In this document: one piece after another, positions 46,701 to 61,612 of the stretch
Layout: the number at the start of each line of letters is the position of its first letter
Position numbering within the stretch: position 1 is the stretch's first letter
Origin: Stercorarius parasiticus
Taxonomy: Eukaryota; Chordata; Aves; Charadriiformes; Stercorariidae
Length of the DNA: 64,000 nucleotides
Direction: 5' to 3'
Assembly: GCA_013396915.1 (NCBI GenBank)
Contig: VWZL01000445.1
Coordinates: forward strand, 186,001 to 250,000
Program-made: the position numbers and the translations under genes
Notes under the pieces: model-generated
What the model saw: only the letters and a program-made list of their open reading frames with translations
The model's database searches: none
Told to the model about the DNA's origin: nothing

Positions 46701-49700
46701 GGCAGGGCTCTGGGGAGGCCGGGGAGGCAGCTCTCAGCACCTCCAGTGCTCCCAGCACTCAGCAATGGCACCAGCCCTGCTTGGGCTCCAGCTGCGGCAC
46801 AAACCGGAACAGAACACCAGTGGGAAATGCACAAGATCCAGAGTTCAAAGTCCATCCCCTACGGGTTAAAAGCAGCTCAAGGAATCACGTTCCTTCTATG
46901 CACACAAGAGTTTATTCCCAGGACTTGTTCTTTGCTGGTGGTGTCCTTTGTGGTCAAGGTGTACTGAAGCATTCTGCTTTTTGAGTTCATTACCCCAATC
47001 AACCTGGGGGGACTTGCATGATTTTGTGAATATAGAGTGAACACTCTTGGGGGTTGTTCTCTACTGACAAATACATTCAGATTTACTCAGAAGCTCAGGT
47101 CTCTGTCAAGGCTATGAAGCCTTGTAATACTTATCTGGAATTCCAGATGTCCCGCTGTACCCTGAAACACTATTTCTAATCAGGTTGTATGTCATCTGGA
47201 AAGCCCAGCCGCATTCACGGCTGTGCCAGTCAGCTATCTGGGCAGGGCATAGGCAATTAAAACTTGGTCTCTGTAAGAGGCGCTGAACAAAACTATCGTA
47301 ATTCATTTCTCTTTTATTTTCAAGGACCAAAAGAAAACAAAGGGCTTAATTCAACTCTGGAAGGCAAAACAGTCCATTGACTTTAGGGGGGAGCAGAGCT
47401 GGAATTAAAGTGGAATTTTTAAACTGCCATGGACCAGATGTTTTGTGTTATGGCTACAATAGCTTCTGCAGGATATTATCTGCAAAGTCCTTTTGGGATC
47501 TTGTGCAGTGAGAGATACTATATAAACACTGATATTAATTATCCTCCTATTGTGAATGCATATCAATGTTTTAAAATTTCAGACGTCTCCCATTAACATT
47601 ATGGCATTTAAAACATGATTGGCATTTAAAACCAAGTGGGTTTTGCTTTCAGTCCAGAGAAGTCCAGAGCTAGCTACTTAACTAAAAAGGGGAACTACCT
47701 AAGTGTCAGTGCAAGGAAACAAAGCAGCTGGGGGTAATCTTTGAACTAATCCTCACACAGTTACCCCTTCCCTTGTGTCTGTGGGCGTGAAAGGTTTACA
47801 GAACTCTGCCTGCAGATAATTGCTTGCACTGCTGTGAGTTTCTAAATAAGGTGGTGTCCCAAGCTTTTTCATCAAGTAATGAGGTTTTATTCATAAATAC
47901 TGTAGTCACCTTGGGTTTTCTTCATGAGCTAATGCTTCAGATAGTTTAAAAATGTATGTCAGTTAGCACTAAATGCACTTTTCAGAGTTGTATTAACAGG
48001 CAAATCCTCTAAAATATCATTTACAGCAGACTCAGTTCCTTTAGAGATCAACACTCTTCCCATAAATCCATCCTATTTTCCTACCTCTAAAGATCCCTAA
48101 AAATTTGGCAGTTACGCTCATGCAGCCACTTGGTCAGTATTTTATCAGCCTGCTGAAATTCAGCGTTTTACCAGAGTGCCACCTGGTGGGGGGCTGCAAA
48201 TGGCAGCGCCATCCGTGGGGGCCGGCGGGGCATTCGCTGGGGTGAATACAAGCCCAACCTCCCAGGGACGGGGGGAACGGAGAAACTGAAGAGAGTTTGG
48301 TTCTTCAATACTGCCTACAGTCTTAGCATATGGAAAAAATAAAAACATTATTGCAAAGGAAGCAGTAAAATGGTAGCGCAGGGAATATTGGGAAAATGTT
48401 GTACAACAATCACAGGAATGTAAAGAGAAAGAAAGGATAAACAAGATACATACAAACATTTGCAAGTGTTACAGCTTAACATGTTATCTCTATTCAATCA
48501 AGATGCACTTAAAACATAACGTTTACAGTGTGCTAGCGGTCGTACCAGTCAAGCATGCAAGTTTCAATGATTACTTGTGATGCTCTCTCTCACCTCAGGT
48601 TCGGTGTGAGGAGGCTGTCCATGGACACCATGCCCACGGGGCCCCAAACTGCCTGCAAAATCATATGGATCATTCTGGTTCAGAGCTGGAACCCAAAAGC
48701 TCAACTGAAATCTGAATAGTAATAGGTGAGTAAAACCTCACTTTCATTCATTTTGAGGTCAGGATGCCAAGTCTACGATGGTGGTGATGATCTCAGCTTT
48801 ATGCACTTGGATGCTTCTCCTTTCTGACCCTGAATAAGTGCACCCATGTTTGCATTTTCATGCACATCAGACCACCCCTGAACTGAGTCTCCCAAGCATT
48901 CTCACTTAATCCCTTTCGGTTTGCATCACAGAGCCGTTTCTGAAAGGCAATATGTTGATCACTTTCCAATAAAACAAAACCAGAAGATGTGTTCCAGCAG
49001 CATCCCCTCTGTGCTCCACCTGCCAATGTGTTACTCCACAGAGCATCTGCTAGATGGAGTCCAGAGTGAAAAACCCCAAATACGTGTAACATGGATGTTG
49101 CATCCACAGCAACATTTGAATCTGCAGTTCAACCCCTATTGCACTTCATTACTTTATCATGTAGAAATAATCTAGATAACAATGCTTCTTTTTGTATTTC
49201 CAAACTCCAGTATTGTGTCATGATAAACAAATAGCATCGCTTGTTCTTGTAAATCACAAAAGACACTTGGTTCATTACACCTACATTTGCAGCATGCCGG
49301 TGCCCACTGCCTAGATTTTCTCAGCTATGCTTTCAAGGGAAAAAGAATGATTTTGTCACATATTCAATAATGGAAACTCCTTATATTTGTCCCACCTCAC
49401 ACGACATTATTGTTCCACTCATCTTTGCTATGAAAAATCATCTGTCAAACAGATACATTCAATTCTTTTTTGCGCAATACTGGGTCACACAACAACAAGA
49501 AGTCAGTTCATAGAAGGTTTTCTCCCGTTTACTGATACTCCTTTCCCTAGAAATCATACTGAGGGGGATTACCTAAGAATGGAAATATTAGTCTAATATT
49601 GAGGATATTGTGCTTCACTTTATAATCCTCTTACAGATGTCTTGTGTAACTTTGCCCAAATATTTCAGTGTCTGCCTCAAACCAGTATGTGTAGAGTAGA

Positions 49701-52700
49701 AGTACAACTTCCATAGCTCTCCAGAATGAATCTGTTCCCGACTGTGGCGTTGGAAGTACGTCTGTAGCTGGCTTGGGACATCACTTCGGTCCTTCCAGAG
49801 ATCTTGCAGATAAAAGGAAACGTTAATCCTTGTGGTCTAGACAGCAAAGTCATTCTGGACTTAAATTGATGCAATCTAACAAGTATCATCCCACTGTTGA
49901 TTACTCATCTGAATACGGCTAAGCTGGCTCATAAAGGTCATTAAAGGCACACTAAATTGAATTTGGCTTGGTCAAATCCACATGTGCCAGTGGAGTAATA
50001 AAAATATTCACGTTCGTATAATTTAGTTAAAAAATCTGGCTATCCATGTTTTAAAAGTATTTGCAAACTGTAAGAGGAGAAAAGAACTTAATTGTACAAA
50101 CATTGATTTTTTCAAAATCCTATGTTGTATCTCTATCGGGCACTCCTGTCTAAGGAGAAAGGAGGTATCTAAGTAGCTGCTCTAATAGGTGAAACATCTC
50201 AGCCTTCGGGCTGTAAATCAACCTCTAATTGTTGAGGACTAAGGAGGGAGTTTACGTAGAGGTTACTTTATGCTCAATTCTCTGGGGGTTTTCCTATTGA
50301 TTTAAAAAGAACTAAGGTCAAGCTCTACTGCCTGCTTCAGGGTTTCCTCTATGAAACATCTGCATTTGATCATTGCTGGGTAAAGAATAAAGAATTAATT
50401 TAGATAATGCCTGAGAGAAGGCATTGAAGTGGAGGCAAGGAATAGGAACCAACAGACTCTGTCCTTAAGCTACCTGTTATTATCATTGAACATGTAGTGA
50501 GAATAAATAAATACAAAATAAAACATTATAAATAAGTCCTGCCTGTAACGGGCTACGGTCTAATTAAGAGAGCAGCACTGAATAAAAGCTGTATGGCAGG
50601 GCTAAGCTGGGATCCCAGCGCCGACAGCTCATTGCCCCCTGACCGCAGAAGCAGCACTGCAGCTCCTGCCCCGGGGCGGGTGCCAGCCTGCCCTGGGAGG
50701 TGCTGCAGGGCTCTGCCTCTGCCCTGACCCCTCCTTTTCAAATTATGCCTGATGTAAAAATGGAAGAAATGTAACGGGTGGAAGGTGGGAGCTCACTAAA
50801 GTAGAAACTCATCTCAGAGCTGCCCTGGAGGTAGTATCTTAATTTAATGGTGCCCTGAAGGTAAGACAAGACTGAGCAGCAGCCAAGAGCTGGCTCGGAA
50901 GGCTCATCCCAGGCATTTGCTGTCTCCTTTTGGAATATGCAGTGTTTGATTCCTGGCTTAGCAGAGAATTGATGCAGTGTTTCCAGAAAAGCTGGTATAG
51001 AGGCGTGTGGCCCCCTCCCAGTGACTCTTGCTACTCGAGCCTGTACCCCAAGGTCTCACTGCACGGCAGCAAGCTCCGAGTGCCACTGAAAAGCTGCTCT
51101 GCTTCTGCTGGTCCATCCAGCCTTTCACCTATCCCGTGCTGCTCAACTGGGACACCCTCTGCCAGCCTTTGGTTATGATGGGGTACGGGATAAAGAGCTG
51201 AAATACTTGTTTAGATGTCCTGGGGCCTCATAAAGCTATAAATAGCTTTGCCATACCTTTGAGCATGCAGCAGAATACCAGTACGGGCATGCTTTCACTG
51301 CGACAGCTAATTCCCCAAATTCAGGCGCTGGTGTGCAAGAACAGACACAGGATCTGAGCAGCCACCACTTGCTGCCTTGCAGGGACTGGCTCTGGTCTTC
51401 CTATTCACCCCCTTAGGGTGCCTCACATTAGTCAGAACCTATTCATGGAGAAAGATATCTCTTGTCAAGAGTTAATTATTAATAGATAAAAGCAATAGAG
51501 AGTGTTAATAAAAGATAAGATTAACTCAGCTCAGGTATCCCAAACATAGATATCATCTCTACATTAGTCTGTCTGGTTCTTTAAGGATCTCTTTCATGCC
51601 TATAGCTCTATATCTGAATAAGCCATCATATCTTTGTCCCTTCATTCTCCCTCCTATTATCTGGACATTAACTTTTTTAGAAAGTCATAGCTTTGGGGGC
51701 ACTAATGCTTTGCTATATCCCTGCATTTACACTTGTATGCTTCTCTGAGGAACAAGAATATTCCAAGTTGCAGCATCAGAGCCCTGTAGGAAGAGGAATT
51801 TATACCAGCAGAACTTCCACCGCTGCTTTAGGGGAGTAATGTCAGACCCTGTGACAGGGAGCAGGGGACTGGGGACTGCAGCCACCTCCAGCCAAGAGCC
51901 GGTGTTATCCCTGGCCCTGGCACGGGGGATGCTGGAGACAGCAAAAAGACTGTCCCTGTCGCAAAGAGCCCGCTCTCTGACTGGGGGGGTTCGAACACAG
52001 GCACTGCTTCTTCCCCCATTTTGTCTGTAGCTACTCTTTTTATGCTGGAGAGTAATGTTAGTGTTTCCATTGCTGTACAGAGAAATGAATTTTGTTTGCT
52101 GAGAGTATTATTGGCCACTTCTCTTCTTGACCTGCAAAATCACATTTCAAGAATCTATAAATTAATAGTACTAATAAAAATAAAAAGTGACACAAAGATG
52201 TTAACTATATAATTAATTTGCAGTGAAAGGCCAAATAAGCCACAAATCCTAGAATGGCTGATGCCATTTTACTTTCACAGGTGGCATAGGAAGTCTAAAG
52301 TCTAAAGGTTTGCTTTTCAAAGAAGTATAAAAAAAAAGTTTCCGGTGTCAGTATCACCCTCTGTTTCAAGTTCTAAATTTGTTCAGCAACTAGGAAAATA
52401 CTTGTAAAGCCCATTTAATATTTACAGATGTTTAGTGGCAGGAATAGCAACTTCCTTTTATAGCAGATGCCTCATGCTTCATATTTCCCTGAGCCTGTCA
52501 CGGCACGTTACATCACTCTGGGAAGCTGAAATAAAGATGAATCATTTGTGAAGCTCCTGTATCTCCTCGTGGTCAGCTTTTCCGATCGCATCAGAGTAAA
52601 CTGATAAAGCAGCAGAAGGTTTCCCTCATGATGAACAGATAAGGTTTCAGATGTACTTCTGACGGGCCATTGTGCTGAGAAAAAGGACTGGCAAGGGATT

Positions 52701-52848
52701 GCATCCAGAGATTTCATCCTCATCCCCTCTGCTCTCCCCGCCACTGTTTCTGCAGCAGTGGTCACACGTCCTGCTCTGGCGAGCACCTCCTACTAGCCAC
52801 CAGCACAGCTCGTGCAGGGATGCTGGAGGGCACCGGGGCAGGGCGACC

Positions 52849-52887
52849 GGCACATGCCACGTGGCACACGGCACATGGCATGTGGCA
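52849..52887. repeat. Cluster of short GGCACATG/CATGTGGC repeats
   Basis: About four degenerate copies of a 9-10 bp unit (GGCACATGCC, ACGTGGCAC, GGCACATGGC, ATGTGGCAG) lie in alternating orientation, so the block is both tandem and partly palindromic. It lies in a GC-rich patch with no gene. Confidence 0.7.
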
Positions 52888-55197
52888 GGGCCAGAGCCAG
52901 CCCCATCTGGGAGCCCCAGCACCCATACAGGGACCCAGCTGTGCCAGCCATTGACCTCAGGGACACATGACAGCCACCTCCTTGCCCAGAGGATGCAGCA
53001 ATAGCATCATGCTTCACCGAGCAGCGGCATCTCTTGGCTCCTGCTGAGCTCCCACTCACTGTCCAACACCTGACGTGGGGAAGAAAATGAGTTTGTTCCT
53101 CATTTGACAGTCTGCTGAGGGCTGCACATCTGCCCAGCACGTCCTGCCCCAGAGTGGTGCAAATCCCCCTGCAACAGTGCTGCCATGGACACTGCAGAGC
53201 CGGGGGGCCAGAAATGAATGACTTGCCCACTACCACCCGTGGCAGAAGAGTTTCCATCCAGAACTCCAGCGCTAGCTCACAGCCTTCTCCAAAGCAATCC
53301 CTCTGTCTCTCTAGATACATCAGGACCATCTTACATCAATAGAGCTTCAAACCCCTATGCTTTATTTCCTTCCAGTTGTCTTCAGAAATACTTATCTCCT
53401 CAGATGCGTTTTAGCAGGAAGACGTTTGCTCTCCCTCCAGCTCCGCAGCCCCTAAGCCCGTCGCTGCCCTTCCAGCTGCCTCTGGTTGCACCATCGCTTC
53501 CCATCAGCCTTTGATGCGCTGGGCTCTGCAGCGTAGGGAAATATTAAGCTTCTCACCCATGGTGCTGCGGATTTAGATATTGACTTTTTGGATCAAAAGA
53601 TAGTTTTAGGTGATAATATAAGAGGACCTGCTGAATAGAAATAAGGACGAGGTTTGATCCCAAAGGTGTGGCGCAGCAGCAGCAGTGGCTGGGAACACCT
53701 GTTCGCAGTGAGTGTCAGCAGTATAAGGCCTCAGATATGAATGTCAGTTTGATAATTTTTTGTGCTTAGTGCTGTTTTTTGCTGTTTGTGTAAAGAGCTG
53801 TCTGACATCTAGCACATACAGGAGGTGGGTAATAAGTAACAATCCCAGATATGAACCCACCGGAATTTTGTTGCATCATGGCTCACCCTTTCTTAAACCC
53901 TCTCCCTCGGGGACGCCTGAGCTGAGAAGATCCCGGCTGTTTCTGCAGCACTATCATTGTGGGTTGCTGGTGGGGTTTTGTTGCCATGCTGGCGCTGCCC
54001 CATTTTTCGCAGTTGCTCTGACAGGTCACAGAGCCGCAGTGTGTTATTTCTATTGCCCTCTCGTGTCTTGGCATCTGGATGCGGATACTGCATCGCTGCT
54101 GGGCTGAGCCGTTTGTATCAGGACATGAAGTTTCTTGTATGGTTATAATTTTCCTTTCCAAATAATTTACTTTTCATTACAAAATCCAAAATTCCTTTAA
54201 TTCCAAAGGTAAGTCCTTTTAAAAACTCTAGAAATCTGTCTGAGTCACTGTTAACAATACATGCTGTTGAAAGAAAATAGTTACATTTTCGTTATCCATA
54301 ACACAAACAGCTTCTTTTGGTTTTGTTTGGGCTTGGTTTTTTTACTTTAAAAGTAGCATGTAATTAATCATGGATAAGCATGAGTTGCTAAATTCTATTA
54401 AGGCACTTGATTTATTTTGTTGCTTCCTTAAAGGCAAACAGTCTTTATACCTAATTATAGAAAAGGCTTATGCTCTAAAATATGCAAAATAACTATATAA
54501 ATCTGTAAAATTAATAAAATATGTGCCCACGTTTTGACATTGCCAACTTGAGCTAATTTCTGATGAAGTTAGTGGACACTTCACTGACTGAAATCAACAG
54601 AAGAATTTCTGCAGCCTTCCCTGGACCAAGTGAAAACCCAGTTCCAGAATACGTGATAACTCCTGCATCTCAGGAGTGTCACAAACCGGTGTAAAACTGA
54701 AGGAGTGACACTGCAACCACTCTCAGTCCCGCTGCACGAGGCGCAGGGCAGGAAGGGGTGGTGGTTGGCTTCCAGCTGGAGCTCCGCGCTGAGAACATTT
54801 CTCCCATTTCTCCTCTGTCTCCTGTTTTTAAGGGACAGAGATTGTTCTCTAAGGAGTGAACAAGAAATATGTAAAGAATCACCCAGGCTCACTTATGGGA
54901 TATTTTTTCATTACTATCTAAGGAGAGGTCTCTGTATTTTGTTGTTAGATAGTCAGATTTTCCGTCTTTGGAGCCAAACCTTTCAGTACTTTCTCAATCA
55001 ACATTCCAATTGATCTGTCATTACTCATTTTAACTAAGTAGGTACAACAGGATTAAGGCCAAGATTAAAACATGAATAAAAGCTCTTTGGAGGATGAGCT
55101 ATTACGTGAAATACTGATGCCCAGATTTTACTGAGGAAATGTTCTTGCTGCTTGGCAAACCTTCTTTCTGAATATCCCTGGCGTAATCACGTGATGA

Positions 55198-55252
55198 GCA
55201 CCCAATTTGCCAAAGACGCCCAAATCTCTGGGGTGCCCAGTTTGCCAAAGAC
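55198..55252 (+). repeat. Short direct repeat, 35-bp period
   Basis: GCACCCAATTTGCCAAAGAC (55198-55217) recurs as GTGCCCAGTTTGCCAAAGAC (55233-55252) with three mismatches. This is probably a local tandem duplication that has since diverged. Confidence 0.75.
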
Positions 55253-58200
55253 ATCACCCTGAGTGCTTTACCAAGTGGAGAGAGGAGGTTTAAGGCTGCC
55301 CAGCCTCAGGCTGCCCCTTCCCAGGTGGGATGCAGCAGCGCGGGCGCTCAGCACATCAGGCTGCGTCTGCTGCCTTCCAGTAACGTCACCGCTTCCTTGA
55401 ATTCCCAGTTTGCTCTGGAATGAGCCTTGGCAGTCTTCTAGCCTTCTCCATATTCTTTGATTCTTTCAAAAATCAGGGCAATACAAGCTCACACAAGTTC
55501 TCCTCCAGAAAGTGCAATTTGTTTTGAGACCTGTGACAGGGCAGCGTAAAGCCTTAACCTCCCCACAGAGCTGTCAGTTCTTGTCCACCTCTGATTATTT
55601 CTATGCAGCTTATTTTAATACATGTACCGCCAATACTAACAGATCTCCTGTAAGCTATTCTGCCACAAGCAGAACTCGATGGAAGCATTTCCAGGCTGCA
55701 GGACCCAGGTCCCGCAGGCACGTTACCTGTTCCTCTGCCATCCTGGCACTTCCCCTTAATCTGGCCGCTGTTTTGTGTAACCGAAATTAAAGATGCACAA
55801 GGAGTAGCCCTGGCATGAATGTTAATCACCAATATTTCATCCTCAGAAACATGCTGCAAATCCCTTTGAGCCCTGGCTGTTTCAAAGAATAAGAGAGGAT
55901 TAGGGAGGACTTGCTCAGCTGATTTTATTTTTACTGGAGCAAAGTTCCCCGCTGGCCGCCGGCAGCCAGGGAAGTGCACGTCATATTTACATATACAGTC
56001 TTCCACGGGGACAAATCTATGATATTGCAACACAAAATCTTAATGAGCCAGATGGTCTGTATTGCTGTCTGTGTGGGCTGCGCTGCTGGTTGAGGATTAC
56101 ATCAGTTCATCGGTGCTGGGGAGGAACCCAGGGATGGCAGCACGGCACCGACTCGCCCCACGCACAGCCCTGCCCGGCTCAGACCTTTCACCGGGGCTGG
56201 ATGCCCACAGCCCGGGGAGGATGGCGAGCCTGCTCAGCTCATGCCACGCCATCCTGCGCCCGGCTGAGCTTCCCCCGCAAGCCCCATCAGCTCCAGTGCC
56301 AAAGCCATGGCAGAAGCATTCCCACTAAAACAGGAAAGGGCACTGGTGTTTCACCCGAAGGCCAGCGTCTGAGTTGCCTTCAAAGCGATGCAGATGAAAT
56401 AAGTGACCCCTCATCACCCAGAGCCAGGGTATCGACTCAGACCTTAATGAGAGCTCTGCCTTTGTCTTCAGGGGACAGGGACTTCTGTGGTAAAGGTTAT
56501 ATCTTTTAAATAAGGCCTTTTATTTTCCAATAGACACAGAGTTCAGAGAAATCTGGCAAAGGCTCTGACAAAAATAACGCCATTTTTGTTTCTGGCGTCC
56601 CTATGGAAGCATCAAACACATTGGTTCTCAATAGAGCCATGAAAAATATTATTGTCTAATATCTCCGTGTTCTTGATCAAGGGATTATTGATTGTGATTT
56701 TGAACTAAAAAAAGTCACAAAGATTCAATACAGAAGTAGAGCCACTCATTAACTCACTATTCATTTAACACCGAGAAGTAAACACCTCCGACAGAATGGC
56801 TTCCAAATCAATGAAGGAAGAGTTTTATGAGCAATTGTAGATAAAGACTGAAAGCGTTTAAAAATTAGTCTGCTAAGAGACAACATGTAACCTGGAATGG
56901 TACTGGGAAAAGAGTCAGGGAGGAGCACTCACCAGATGCATCAGAGAAACGAGTTTGTCTGAGGGAACCCTGCGGGTCACCAGGAGCTGCCGATGCCCAG
57001 AGCTTCAGCTGCCACAGGCGGGAGCAGATACCTCAAGCTGAACACAGCGATGGCATGGCCTGCGTCACAGAGGAAAAGAAGGAAACCCATAAAAAGAAAC
57101 AGTATTCCAGAAAACACAAAATCTTAGGTTTATGCAAAGCCCTGGAATTCTTCCATGCAAAGCTGGGGATGGGGGGCCACTGCCAGCGGGGCCAGCGAGC
57201 AGCCGCTGCGGATGCACAGGGACCTTTCAGCCACGCTCCTGGCCTCCAGACTCCCATTCCTGGGGCTTGGTGGGGAGAGAGCAGCGAGAAGAAAGACCCA
57301 GCGCCAGCTGTCATCTCCCGTAGCCTACACATGTCTCTTTTATCCAGAGAACAAAAGAATTCCTCTTCCCCTGGTTCACAAGGTGTAGGGGCAGCCTGCT
57401 TTCTCCTTGTTGTGCCACTGAACTTAGACTAATAACAGAGCAAGACTCCAAGAGGTAACCAGTGTCATGGTCTTGAGCTCTTACGTGTTTATTCCAGTGA
57501 ACCGTGACCACGTTATCATTAGGATGGAGGAATTATAAGGACAATTGTGGAAAGACCTAAAAGCTGGCAGTGACCAAGCTGGCGTTAGCGGTGCTGCTGA
57601 CACAGCAGCCCACCCGCCACCGGCTCCCCCCGACAGGAGAACTGATGGGGGACCCTGCAGTCCCCCAGCTTCACTTTCCTCCCAGCCAGAAACCGCTCCC
57701 CGAAATATTTGGCTAGCTGATTTCATATTTGCTCAGGGGTGTTTTATATCCACTTCTCATGAATACTTAGCAATTTACTTGGACGTTTTTGTAAATCAAT
57801 TTTAACCAAGTGGGGAATATTTTCATAAAACCTATTTTGAACTTGCAAATGCAAGTGTTCATGCTGGAAGCCTCATTAGAAGAATTACAAATAATATGCC
57901 ATTAATGTGTCCAACAAAAAGAAATTAATTCTGAAGATGAACTACAAATGAACTTCAGATCAAGAATTGTCTGCAGAAATTACTTTGTGATGAACTGAAT
58001 AGTGAATACCAGCAATTTGTGACAAGAAAATGAGGCAGAATTTATTGAATAAATTACTTGTGGTTTTGCTGTAGCGGTGGTCGAGAGGTTGTTGGGCTGA
58101 GTCTACCGTTAGGATTTGTGCTCTTACTGTAGGAATAAACTCTTTGTTTTCATTCCTTGACCTGGCATTTTCAGTGATGATTGGATTATTTTTCAAGACG

Positions 58201-61200
58201 TTAAGAAATGGACAGAGATAGAGGGGAAAGAAAGAGCAACCTCAGGTTAAAAACAGTGAGCAAAAGTGAAGATTAACCAAAAATGAGATCCAGCAGTGTG
58301 GTTTTTATAACCTCAGAAAGGTTCCTTGCTCAGGTGGGGTGGGACAGCCCCTGCCCTGCCGTGGGTCCTCCCGGCTGCCCCAGCCCACGCAGAAACCCAT
58401 TCCTCATTCAGAGACTTGGCGCGAAAGAGAGTCACATCTTCATTGCTTGGCTACAGGAGTACGCAAGGAATTTTTCATTGAAACTATTAAAAACTAAGGC
58501 AACATGCATGCATTGCTCCATTGGAGAATGGAGCCAGTACCAAAGCAGTGATCTCTGGTGGCTTCCAATGTACTGCTCCCCATGGACCTTGTACTGCTGC
58601 TTGGACATCATCAGCAAGACATGAACATGCATCCTGTTCAGTAGTACTCATTAGTGCACTTTTATTCTCTCTCAATGTTAAAACAACAATATTTGCCATG
58701 AAGACAAAATTGTGCTCATGAGCCCGCTCTGCTGCCCCACATTGGTGAGATTTCCATGGGAGGAAGGGTGGCATCCCTTCCTCACTGGTGGGCCTTCAGC
58801 ACAGACACCAGGTTGCCTCATGGCAGGCGCAGGTGAAAATTAATATGAACTGTCTACATTTAAGAGGAAAATTTTATTTATAGTTTTAATGACTTAGGTG
58901 TTTCCCTGCATTTCTTGCATGACTCCCTAGGTGGCGGATGCTACCTTACTTAATGGAGTTATTATTCAATCAATATCTTCTTAATACTTCGGGGTATGCT
59001 TCTTGATGCTAATTTACACTTAAAGGTTGAGTATGAGCGTACGGCTAGATTCTGCCATTTAACCCACAAAGAGGAGTACGCCACCATCCAATATTTCTTC
59101 TCCCTTTGACAGGAGTCCCCAAGCCTGAGTACGGGTAGCAGAGCCAGGTCCATGGATGTGTCCAGCCCGCGGGGTCTCTGGGACACTGCTGAGCCTGGGT
59201 GAGGCTGCGGGTTCATCTGCACCCACCGAGGGAGTTCCTGACCATGGGATTATTCCACACCGCTGCCAAGTTCACTCCTCTGTATCTGGGGAATTCTTGG
59301 CACTATGAATAAGTAACCAGGTGTTGTCCTTTTAATTACATAGAAAAGAAGCTCTTGTTGTTCAATAACGAAAATGGTGAATAGTGGAGGCAGTTAAAGT
59401 TAGTGGGGACCCTGCTTTACTCAGAGGAGTTCTCCAATCGACAAGTAATTTCATGGATTTCATGGACCAAGATACAAAGTTGCATATTATGAGCATTAGT
59501 CTGTTTTCTCAAGATTTATAGAAAACTACTACTTCTGAAATACTGAAACAACCCTGATAAATGGCTCTTAACAGACTTGTGACCATGTCACAGAAGGCAT
59601 TACCACAGTTTGTACTAAAAACCCACTTTTTTGACAATATCTCAGCAGAATTACTCAGGGATGGATGAACGGTACATCCATGGCTGGACTCACAGATTTA
59701 CAGTCCATGTGATGGAGGAGTACAGGGACGTGCGTAGTGGTACCGGGAGACTTTTTCTGATTCAACTGTCTGGTTTTTTTTTACTGAAGACTCTCTCCTT
59801 GGACTGTCTCCTTCCATATGGCATCACACAGACGTATCTGTGACCTTCATAGATGTCACATCAACAAAGAATAAGGTTCAGTTAAAAGAATGAATATAGC
59901 GGTTTCAAATCTGGAGTAAATCAGTGTAGCTTCAGTGGAGTCAGCAGAGAGATGCTGATTTACAGACACCGAGGAGCTTGTCCTATGATTACAAATAGTT
60001 TAAGTGAATTGTTACTGCTGTGCCAGTTCAGGGATCTGGTGATTTTACAAGAAAAAGCGTGTGATTCATTGCAATATAAGAGCTTTCCCAGCACAGGAAA
60101 GTGCAGTGCCTGGAAATGGGCAATAGAACTACAATACATTTTTTATTTTTATAAAAGCAGTACATGATAATGTGTATTTGAGACTACTCAACTAAATGCA
60201 CTCAAAGATCAGAACAGTAGCAAACTGATACCTACCTTGTTCCATACCTTCGGAAATTTCATAATATATAACAATTTACCTTTCCGTACCTTAACCAAGG
60301 GCAGCCAGCCTTCCTGCAGGGCTCCGTGCGGGGACGGGGGCTGCCCCCAGCCTCCCCTGCCCCAGGGAGCAGCTAGAGGATGGGGGGCTAGGAGGGGTCT
60401 GTGCTTGGGGTTAAAGAGCAGGGGTAATCATTACCAGCAATTAAACAGGGAAACCTGTAATGGTCAAGAATGTGTTTTTCTCAATGTTTCCACTTTTCCC
60501 AAAAAAAGAATCTCAGCCTGCATTTTCCTGACTGCGAATATAAACTGAGATTTATGAACGAGCCGATCTCAAACACGTGTGACCATTCCGTGTTGTTCTG
60601 ACCACAGCCTGTGCTTTGCCTTCTTTGAGGGATCCAAACTTGGGAGTGGCAGCTCTTCTCCTCTTAGCCTATACAATACTTGAAAAATAAGCCTTTAATA
60701 TGTAATTGAAGATTATGGACTGTCTTTGTATTCCTTGTCTCTGAGTTTATTTAGCATGAAGACTACCAAAATAAAATCATCCATTATGCTTGAGATTTTT
60801 ATTAGCTCCTAATGCAAGAGCTGACAAAAAAAACGGTGGATTGCTTCCGGCAGCGGGACTGCAAGGGTGCCGGCGGCACTGCGGGAGGGTCTGCACGTTT
60901 ACAGCAGTCAGATCTCCCAGGTGCATCTCCTGAACGCAGCGAGTATTCTTCTCTTTTAGGTTTTGGATTAAAACAGATAGGTGATGGCTTGGGAATAACA
61001 GGAAACATTTATGACCCAGGCGAGCTGTGCAGAGGCTCTTCGGCACCGACACTCTGAAGACTTTCACTAATCCTGGTGACGGGTGCGTGTTTCTTTCCAC
61101 GGAGAGCAAATGCCTCTGCCCCCATGAGACAGCCCCGCGGTCCCCATGCCCGCAGCCTGGGGGGATGCACAGGTGGGGAATGCCCACAGCAAAACCACCC

Positions 61201-61590
61201 TCCAAGGACCTCTTCCTGGAAGATATCTGGGCCATGTTTCATCCCCTGCATGATTTCAGTTTTAACCTATTGAACCCCCACCAGAAGTGATAAAATATCA
61301 GATGTATTAGTGCAATTGCTCTGAAATGGAGCCGGGAAGCTTTATAAAATACATTTACTGCTGTTATTATGTGTGTTACTCTTGGGGGACAGGGGACTCA
61401 AAAGCAGCAGCCAGTAAAACACGTCAGACAGTGAATTATCGCCAGAGACCGCAGTGAGCACAGCCCCTGGGCTCGCCTGGTCGAAGGCCAGTGGCCCGAG
61501 GCCGCCAGCGTGGCATGGGAGGAGGAAGCAGTGCTCAGCACCCCCTCGGCCTCCGCGCTCCCATGCGCCGCCAGCCTTTGGGGTTCTGCC

Positions 61591-61612
61591 TTTTTCTTTT
61601 TTCTTTTTTTTT
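61591..61612 (+). repeat. T-rich tract with two interrupting C
   Basis: A TTTTTC/TTTTTTC type simple repeat next to a GC-rich patch. On the - strand it is an A-rich tract, which might be the tail of an unrecognised retrocopy. Confidence 0.7.

Noticed and set aside
46202..46967. Overlapping open frames of 97-165 codons on both strands
   Set aside because: They coincide with a GC-rich patch and overlap in several frames, which is typical of chance frames. No motif is seen.
51980..51998. GGTTCGAAC, resembling a tRNA T-arm
   Set aside because: No matching acceptor stem, D-arm or anticodon arm could be built around it.
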